A stretch of 64,000 bases of DNA from Megalopta genalis (lineage: Eukaryota; Arthropoda; Insecta; Hymenoptera; Halictidae), in NCBI RefSeq assembly GCF_051020955.1, contig NC_135026.1, positions 4,378,501 to 4,442,500 of the forward strand, given 5' to 3'. The notes beneath the pieces were generated by a model, which was not told the DNA's origin, did not search any database, and worked only from the letters and a program-made list of their open reading frames with translations. Below, one piece after another: positions 56,590-64,000 of the stretch (its first letter is position 1; the number at the start of each line of letters is the position of its first letter). The position numbers and the translations under genes were made by a program.

Positions 56590-57060
56590 TGCCTCTTCGT
56601 CTCTGTCGCTCTCTATCTCCCTTTCTCTTTCTCTCTTTTTTCTCTCCTAATTTTCTCTCTCTCTCGCTCTCTATAGCCCTCTCTCTCTTTCGATGTCTCT
56701 CTCTTTTTTCACTCCTAATTTTCTCTCTCTCTCTCTCTCTCTCGCTCTCTCGCTTTCTCTCTCTCTCTCTCGCTCTCTCGCTCTCTCGCTTTCTCTCTCT
56801 CTCGCACTCTCTCTCGCTCTCTCTCGCTTTCTCTCTCTCTCGCTCTCCCTCGATGTCTCTCTCTTTTTTCTCTCTTTCTCTCTCTCTTTTACTCTCTCCC
56901 GCTCTCTCTTTCTGTCTCTCTTGCTTTCTCTCTCGCTTTCTCTCTCTCTCTCTTTCTTTCTCCCTCTCACTCTTCCAGCTCCTCTCTCTCGCTTTCTCCC
57001 TCACTCTCCCTTCCTCTCTCTCTTTCTCTTCCACTCTCTCTCTTTCTCTGTCTCTCTCAC
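56590..57060. repeat. CT-rich tract, copy 2
   Basis: Counterpart of 45990-46545. It ends in unique sequence (CACGAGGTATCAGC), not in a peptide gene. Confidence 0.93.
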
Positions 57061-57064
57061 GAGG

Positions 57065-58905
57065 TATCAGCAACTATACAAGCAAACCGCGAACCTCGAA
57101 AAATCTCAACTAATTATTGCCTCGAATAATCGTATATCCCCCCTTCCCTAATTGTCCATTTTTGCTTCCAATCTAATTCTAATTCGTTAATTCGAAAGAA
57201 TTTACTGTATTCTCATATATCCGTCGATTTGAACTCCGACCCCGCGTCATCCAGAGAAACATTACCGTACCACTTGATCCAGATCGCCGGAAGACAAGGC
57301 CCGAGACGTTTTTTAGCCGCGCCTGGTCTCAGCCGGGACGGGTTTTATAATTACATAAAGTTTTATCAATTTCGAAGACGAAACTCCTGGCGAACGTTAC
57401 CTAGAAGTTGCCGGGCGGCCGTGCAACTTGTTACAGCTCGTCCCCTGTTCCCTTTGACAAATTACCACTTAAGTATCTAAGCTGTTTTCTGTCTCGTAAA
57501 ACAAGAAAGAACACTTCGAGTTTCGATGAGCCTGCAACGTTGCCCCGTCATGCCGTTGCCGCGCGTCCCCGCTCCTCCCTTCCTCCACGCCACGCCTCAC
57601 CCACGACGGCAAAAACACGTCGACGTTGTACACGCTTCGTGCACCGTGAAATAAATTCCGCCCGCTTTCCGTTCGTTCAATCGTTTCCGCGCGTACGCCG
57701 CGAGCTTCTGCAATTATTTGTTCTAAAATTATTTCTACTAAATATTAATGTTATATTGTGTTCGTACACGCGGAACGTTTCTATTTCTTTGCACGAAATA
57801 AAGGAAACTGTCGCGACTCGACGATCAGTCCGCGTTTCACAAGGATTTCCAAAATTCGACGGAGAACGAGAATGTTTCTTTTCCTACGGCAGAATTTTTT
57901 CTCGCATTGAAATTGGATGAAAAAGTCTGTGGATCTTGACAAAATGAATATTCCAAGTAGAACATCCTTGGGTCGAGGGAGAAATGCAAAAAGAAAGTGG
58001 AAAAAATCGTCAAAAATGGTCGGAAAACGGTGTCAGTACGTTTAGAAATCGATCCTCTTTAGTTGCGAAAGAATTGCTCGCGATCGACCGGCCGTATCCG
58101 CGCGCACGAGAACACGTGTCCGCGAAGTCGGCAGTCGGTCGATCGAGTGGTCATCCGCTGTCGCTGTCGCCTCGCGGGTTTACGCGAAGCGAGACAGACG
58201 CGCACCGCCTGCGGCGACCTGCGAGGCACGCCGACCGCGGCGACCTGCGACGCGCGCCGCCCGCGACGATCTGCGACGCGCGCCGTCCGCAGCGATCCGA
58301 GACGGTCGCGCAGCCCGCGACGATCTGCGGCGCGGCCCGCCGCTCGGTTATCGCGCCGTTAAACGGGGCAGGACGCGATCGCGATTCGCCGCGGTTTACG
58401 CGACGCGCCTCCTCGCGCAATTTTCCGTAATTAATTGCAATCGTAAATGAACAATGTTTCCGGACACACACACGCATACCGGCACATGCACATCGGCGCT
58501 AAATCCGTCGAGACTTCGCGCCGATTCGCGGACAAACTTTACGGCAACACTTCGCAGTAAATATGTCCGGTTTAACCGAGCGGCACGTTTAATTAATAAG
58601 GTAATTAATACGGGGAACACGCTTTGTCCGGGAAATTGAGTGTCCGGCGGCCGGGCAGCTGGAAAATGAATCCCGAATAAAATTAACTGGCGATCGCGCG
58701 CGTCCAGATCAATGCGAAAAGAATCGCCTTTGTCCCCTATAATGATATCCGGCTTAATGCGGCGTGCCATTGATCCGGCAACGCCGCGCCCGTTTCCAGC
58801 CGAGATGGTTTTTCGAGCACGTGGAACGGACTTCGCGCGAACGGTGCTTCGTTTTATGAAAAAATGCACTTCGATGCGGAGGGTTTTGTGGATCTGTGTC
58901 AAAAT
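57065..58905. other. Gene-free interval
   Basis: CpG-rich, with GCGACGATCTGCGACGCGCG-like imperfect repeats at 58,190-58,330. Open frames up to 170 codons conflict between strands and show no known domain. Confidence 0.35.
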
Positions 58906-58909
58906 TTAA

Positions 58910-58955
58910 TGTATTATTATTATTATTGTTATTATTATTATTATTATTATTATGT
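58910..58955. repeat. (ATT)n microsatellite
   Basis: Short ATT tract with two TTG interruptions. Confidence 0.93.
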
Positions 58956-58959
58956 TGGT

Positions 58960-59425
58960 TCATGTGGAAATATTTAAAATGCGGCATCATAAAGATGTGA
59001 GAAGAATAGGAGGGTTTTCAATTTATTGCAATTTATTAATATAATTTAATATAATTGTTTTACTCTTTAGTTTAATATAATTTACAATTAATTCGTATAA
59101 TTTTTAATTTTTATTTCGTATAAAAACCAACAGCGTGTTTAGAATATCATAACGGAAACGGTGCTCCGTGGACGCGCTACATGATTGCCAGCTCGACAGC
59201 ACGTCCACGCGATGAATTTTCGAGCTCGTCCCTCCCGATAATAAAATTTTATACACAAACATTTTATTTCGTGGACTTATTTCCTTTTATGAGCAACTGT
59301 TTTATTATTTTTTGCATGCCGAAAGACATTCGGGAGAAAAACGTGCCGCGGTTTCGCAGAGCTTTTAGTGCCGCGATCGCCATCGCTTCGTCTTTGCCTT
59401 GAAGACTTCCTTCGCGGGTATAATC
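58960..59425. other. Gene-free AT-rich interval
   Basis: Nothing recognised. Confidence 0.35.
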
Positions 59426-59429
59426 GCCT

Positions 59430-60720
59430 TAACGGATGCACATCCCAGATGCAGAGCCAAAGTGCAAAGTCTCAATTAACTTTAACAGATGCACGTCCAA
59501 AGTGCAAAGTCTTAATTAGCTTTAACAGATGCATGTCCAAAGTGAAAAGTCTCAATTAGCTTTAACAGATGCATGTCCAAAGTGCAAAGTCTGAATTTAT
59601 TTTAACAGGTGCACATCCGAGATGCAGATCCACGAGAAAACTCTACATTCACCTTGACAGATGCACATCCGAGATGAAGAGCAAAAGTGCAAAATCTAAA
59701 TTCACTTTAATAAATGCACATCCACAGTGCAAAGCCTGAGTTCATTTTAACAGATGCATATCCAGGTGAAAACTGTACATTCGCCTTGAGAGATGCACAT
59801 CCAAAGTGCAAAGTGTAATTCCTCCTCAACCGATGCACATCCGAGATGAACATCCACGTGCAAGCTGTACATTCGCCTTGACAGATGCACATTCAAAGTG
59901 CAAAGTCTCTGTTTAGCTTAACGGATGCACATCCGGGTGCAGATCCAAAGTGCAAAGTCTACATTCGCCTTAACAGATGCACATTCGAGATTCAGATCCA
60001 AAGTACAAAGCCTAAATTAGCTTCAACATATGCACATCCAAAGTGCAAAGTCTGAGTTCATTTTAACAGATCCAGATCCAAAGTGCAAAGTCTATGTTTG
60101 CCTCAACGGATGCACATTCGAAGTGCAAAGTCCACACTCAGCTTATCAGATGCACATGCAAAGTGCAAAGTCTACAGTTACCTTAACAAATGCACATCCG
60201 ACATACAAACTCTAAGTTCGCTTCAACCGATGCACATCCAAACTGCAACTTCTACATTTACCTTAACATGTGCTCATCCAAGGTGCACATCCAAAGTGCA
60301 CAGCTTACATTCGCTTTAACATATGCACATCCAAAGTACGGAGGCCTAAGTTCGCCTGAAGACTCGCACATCCAAGATGCACATCCAAAATGCACAGCTT
60401 ACATTCGCTTTAACATATGCACATCCAAAGTACGAATGTCTAAGTTCGCCTGAAGACTCGCATATCCCATATGCACATCCAAATTGCACAGCCTATATTC
60501 GCTTTAACAAATGCACATCCAAAGTACGAAGGTCTAAGTTTGCCTGAAACTCGCACACCCCGATGCACATCCGAGATGCACATCCAAAGTGCACACCCTA
60601 TATTCGCTTTAACATATGCACATCCAAAGTACGAAGGTCTAAGTTCGCCTGAAGACTCGCACATCCCATATGCACATCCGAGATGCACATCCAAGATGCA
60701 GCGTCTAAATTCGTCGCGCA
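59430..60720. repeat. GATGCACATCCAAAGTGC minisatellite, ~1.3 kb
   Basis: About 22 units of roughly 55-60 bp: a GATGCACATCCAAAGTGCAA core, then AGTCTAAATTCGCTTTAACA. After 60,270 a longer unit with GTACGAAGGTCTAAGTTCGC and CTGAAGACTCGCACATCC takes over. Several frames stay open on both strands, giving Met-His-Ile-Gln-Ser-Ala-Lys-type repeat proteins; with no promoter or splice context I do not call a gene. Confidence 0.92.
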
Positions 60721-60724
60721 CGTT

Positions 60725-61895
60725 CGTCCACCGGCCAGGTCAGTCCAAGTCAGAAAGAGTCAGTTCCCCGTCCCGGCGCATCTGGGCCGTAGGCACGACG
60801 TTCTCGAAGCGGCATTGTTTCCTCGTCGAAGGCGACGGCAGGAGTCGCCGGGCCCGGGATCATTTCGCGGATGCACGACTTTCGCGACAGCCCCGCGAAT
60901 CGCGGAGCTCGGCTTGTTCGGGAAAGTTTCCGCGACTTAAGCCCTGCGCTCCGTCTTTCCCGTCGGCTGTCGGAGCGGGCTCACGGCGAGCGGTGTATCT
61001 AAGGAAATCCTTAGCCAGGTATGGCGAACTTATCACAAGACAATGGAGAGCAGATCAGGTAACTTAGTGACTAGCGCAAAATCGAACCGGGAGGGCCGCC
61101 TTCCGCCGTCGCAGATAAAGTTACGCCATTACCCTTTCTTTATTTTGCCCTTCCGCTCGGGTCGTTTCGCTTTTCCTCCGTTCCTTCTTCTTTTTTTTCT
61201 CTCCCCCCCCCCCCCTCTTCGCTCTCCGTGCCGCCCGCTCGGTACCCGTAAGACACTGTATTCTATTCCCATCGACGTTCTCATCCGAACGAATAAGGGA
61301 ATACGTGTTTCAAAGAGAATCTCGACCCCCCCTTTCCGCCCCCCCTCCCGACCCTTACCCCGGCCAGTTACTGATTCTGACAGAATCTGCTGAGATCTGA
61401 TATTTTTTTCAGCGGAGCTTCCTTTCAATACGGGAATTGTATATTACGGGGCGAGGGGAGTGGGAGGGAAACGGAGTGGAGGGTGGGGGAGTGGGGAAAT
61501 GAAAAGTTCGGCTCGGACAGATTCGAACGCGGATACCCGGCCCGATGGAAAACTTTCCGGGAAACTTTCAAGTTGCCCACGGTTTTTTGATTCCGGCCGG
61601 AAGACAGCCCTTTCTTCTTTCACGTCGGATTCGAAGGAGCCGTGCACCGTGCGCCCGCCCTTTGTTATCTGTCCCTTTGAATCTCCGATTCGAAAATATG
61701 GCTCTGGAGCTGCGCGGGACACGGCGCCGCGGAAATCTCGCGATCGGACGCCACGTAACGCGCGGGCTGCGTAGTTTATACCCTGTATGTACTGCGCCCG
61801 GGTCATTCCGGACCTGGAGCTCTAGAGCTGCCTCGTTCGTTTGACACTCGATGCTGTCTGTCGAAGAACGAATTTTTCTACTCTTGTATCGTTGA
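60725..61895. other. Gene-free interval
   Basis: CpG-rich, with a C tract at 61,204-61,215. Open frames of about 100-120 codons on both strands; nothing recognised. Confidence 0.35.
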
Positions 61896-61899
61896 ATTA

Positions 61900-62178
61900 T
61901 ACAGGGTATCCCGTAATTATGTCAACGCCCGGAAGTGATTGACCCGGGCGATTGCCGAGGTCATTTGAAGTAACTTTTTCTTTTGCGAAAATGTTCTACG
62001 AGGCTTCGTTTGCGAGTTATTAACGAAAAACACTGACCAATGAGAGGCGCGCTCGGCTTGCACGAGGCGACCGCGCTCGCCTCTCATTGGCCAGTGTTTT
62101 TCGCGAATAACTCGTAAACGGAGCCTCGTAGAACATTTTCACTGACGAGAAAGTTGCTTTAAATGTTCTAAGAAATCG
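61900..62178. mobile_element. Palindromic MITE, copy 17
   Basis: Begins ACAGGGTATCCCGTAATTATG. The arms have the same sequence type as copy 3 (GAGAGGCGCGCTCGGC against CGCTCGCCTCTC) with the shortest core in the window. Confidence 0.82.
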
Positions 62179-62179
62179 A

Positions 62180-63525
62180 TTAGTACAACTTTCCTGAGAG
62201 ATTGAAAAAAAATGGAATAACAGTAATAATATTAGGCCGAGGAATCCTGTTATCCTCGTATCTGCCCACTATGAGTCACCGGAACAAACGAGTTTTTGCT
62301 ATAATAAATAAGGGTCTTAAATGAATGAAATAAAAGAACGAACGAAATTATTTATGATTTGAACTGATAACAGTAGTAATAACAGTGATAACAACGATAA
62401 CAAAATCATTGTTCGAACTGTTTTTATATATAAAGAGGAGCCAATCTACAGGAAATGATGTATAACATGTCCTCGAAAAGAAAAAAAGTCCAAATTCACA
62501 TGGAACTGGATAAATCACGATTTCGTCGGAACACTGCGAGTTCAACGGAAATGTTCAAGCTGCAAGAACGTCGGTACCGCGTTTCCCCTGTTTTCTCCCT
62601 GATTCCAGAATATTTCAGCTTCAACGCAAAAAGAAGACTCGCATCGCTTTATCTCATTCCCATGAAAAAGTTCTTTGATTTTGCCACAACTTTCTCATTT
62701 ATTTTTCATTTCGCGTTCACGCGAGCGAGTGAATCAAATCCCGTTCTTCCTTTCTTTCCCTTCCCGCCGGTTGGGAGTGGCTGGAGGGAGGGGGCGCCAA
62801 GTTCGCCGCTTACGGGAGAAGAAAATTTACCATGGTAATAAGAGCGGGGGCCGGCCGAAAAATATGTACGACGATCCGCGGATCTGGCCGCTCGTGAAAT
62901 CCTTCCGATTTACATAAGGGCCTTATTTGCATGGACTTATTAAATTTTTCGGCGTCCGTAGTAAAACATCGTGCGTAGATCGCCGGGGCAAAAACTGCCG
63001 GCAGCTGGACATAATGCCTTTTAATACAGCCGCCATTTTGACGAGCGAGCAGCCAGCCAACGGCAAGCGTAAAATTCCGCGCGTCTGTTATGCCGCCGCC
63101 TTAAATTTACGTAATGACAACTTCCCACCGCTGCCGCCATCCCCCCTCCCTTGTCGCGCCGCCCGTACTGCTCCCTCTCCCGTTCGTCCCTCCCTTCCTT
63201 TCGCAGCGACTCGCTTCTTACGTCGCGCGGTGAATCGCAAGCACCATTTCCGTGCATTACCTCAAACGTCACGTGACTCAGCCGGCGGCCCCTACTCCGC
63301 CCGACGGCGCGTGATGTCACCGGTGGACGTCACGTGACATCCGAGGAAACTCACGGTAGCGGCGATCACGAGTCGAAGACGGTGCATGCAATGTAGTGTA
63401 CTATGTATATTGTCCTTTTTTCTTAATAACTATAATTTTATATATTGATTGGCAAATGAGTCGATGCATTTTTTATTCTGTTTTGCCATCTGTTGGAAAA
63501 AAAACGCAATGATTTATTGGCTGAT
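62180..63525. other. Gene-free interval with CACGTG pair
   Basis: A 127-codon open frame (62455-62838) follows a TATATAAA at 62427, but that spacing would place the start codon at or before the transcription start, and the translation has no signal or known domain. CACGTG occurs at 63270-63275 and 63330-63335, each in a GTCACGTGAC context. No gene assigned. Confidence 0.35.
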
Positions 63526-63529
63526 ATAA

Positions 63530-64000
63530 TATACAGGGTGAGTCACAAATTAGTCCACACGATTTTTATTTCATTCAATTTTATCATTTTAATTTTATTC
63601 ATTTTAATTAGCGTTTGACCGACAAAAAATTGAAATTGTTTAAATTTAAAAACATATTGATTTTCACTAAAAGATCAAGGCATTTAAAAATGAGTCCATC
63701 GAAAATGAGAAGTGCAGAATTTAATGTGGAAAATGGGACACTAATGAGATAAACATTGTTTTCATTTTAATTTTGTAAAATAAATAATAAACTAAATAAT
63801 ATAGACTAATTTACTTTCATTGCGCAACTGAGATTCGCGTCGGCGATTAAGAGATTCGTTGAGAGTTGTACATCGACGATGCACACACGTCTCAGCAAAC
63901 CAGTCACGTCGAAGATTGTATTTCGAGAAACTTTTCGGTGTAAGGTGGTGCCGCCGCGTCGTTCGTTACGTCCGTAAGACTTCCGGCTTAAATGCGCATT
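63530..64000. other. Transposon-like end and possible upstream region of the next gene
   Basis: A TACAGGGTGAGTCACAAATTAG motif at about 63,532 resembles the end of a DNA-transposon remnant. The last 200 bp are CpG-containing and run off the window; nothing further can be assigned. Confidence 0.3.

Larger units (their letters stand above)
54028..57060. repeat. Large duplication of the four-cysteine gene block, copy 2
   Basis: Partner of 43546-46540. Homology begins AAATTTTCGGAGTCGTCGTT and ends with the CT-rich tract, after which the sequence is unique. Confidence 0.92.

Noticed and set aside
46192..57151. Arg-Glu-rich and Leu-Ser-rich open frames in the CT tracts
   Set aside because: Pure microsatellite translation; no start context, splice structure or conservation.
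60471..61067. 198-codon open frame, the longest in the window
   Set aside because: Its first part is translated minisatellite and the rest shows no recognisable domain; it joins repeat and unique sequence without signals for expression.
62455..62838. 127-codon open frame behind a TATATAAA
   Set aside because: Transcription would start at or after the first ATG; no signal peptide, domain or intron pattern like the other genes.

Overview
The window looks like nuclear DNA of a non-Apis bee (Hymenoptera, Anthophila). It is AT-rich, packed with micro- and minisatellites and palindromic MITEs, and has no recognisable long open reading frame. What it does hold, all on the + strand, is a cluster of very small intron-containing genes for secreted peptides. 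Each has a TATA box about 55-70 bp before the ATG, a first exon that is almost entirely signal peptide, one or two tiny phase-0 downstream exons and an AATAAA signal. The decisive clue is the cysteine spacing in the first group: Cys-x-Cys-x7-Cys-x3-Cys, that of apamin. Apamin, MCD peptide and tertiapin belong to a bee-restricted venom family (called anthophilin-1 in comparative bee genomics, as I recall). I therefore read the window as a bee venom-peptide locus. Expression is not visible from sequence.

Layout. 0.1-6.1 kb: five tandem apamin-like genes (three intact, two pseudogenes) separated by copies of a ~300-bp repeat. 8.2-9.6 kb: a divergent member with an 11-residue loop. 9.17-17.56 kb: a recent ~4.2-kb tandem duplication. 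Each unit carries a signal-peptide gene whose second exon is cut by a MITE and a two-exon gene for a C-terminally amidated IRF-type peptide. A related gene ending in a DF-Gly-stop follows at 17.6 kb, and a third IRF-Gly-stop gene sits at 32.8 kb. 18-32 kb and 33-41 kb: no gene recognised; duplicated blocks, minisatellites, three arrays of a ~187-bp satellite, and a striking array of an 18-bp perfect palindrome at 25.05-25.89 kb. 41.2-43.3 kb: tandem pair of a third peptide family whose mature part has diverged only at non-synonymous positions. 44.2-45.2, 53.4-53.9 and 54.7-55.8 kb: a fourth family with four cysteines (C-x8-C-x8-C-x3/4-C). 46.5-47.2 kb: a 5'-truncated copy of the third family. 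47.2-53.2 and 57-64 kb: repeats and unassigned sequence.

The genes share a plan (signal exon, phase-0 junctions, small mature exon). The apamin-like and four-cysteine families also share the placing of three cysteines in exon 2 and the fourth just after the exon 2/3 junction, which suggests common descent. The locus appears to grow by tandem duplication, with breakpoints readable at 13,402 and ~46,545, and to lose copies by nonsense mutation, MITE insertion and deletion. Assigning the non-apamin families to venom is inference from gene structure and neighbourhood.
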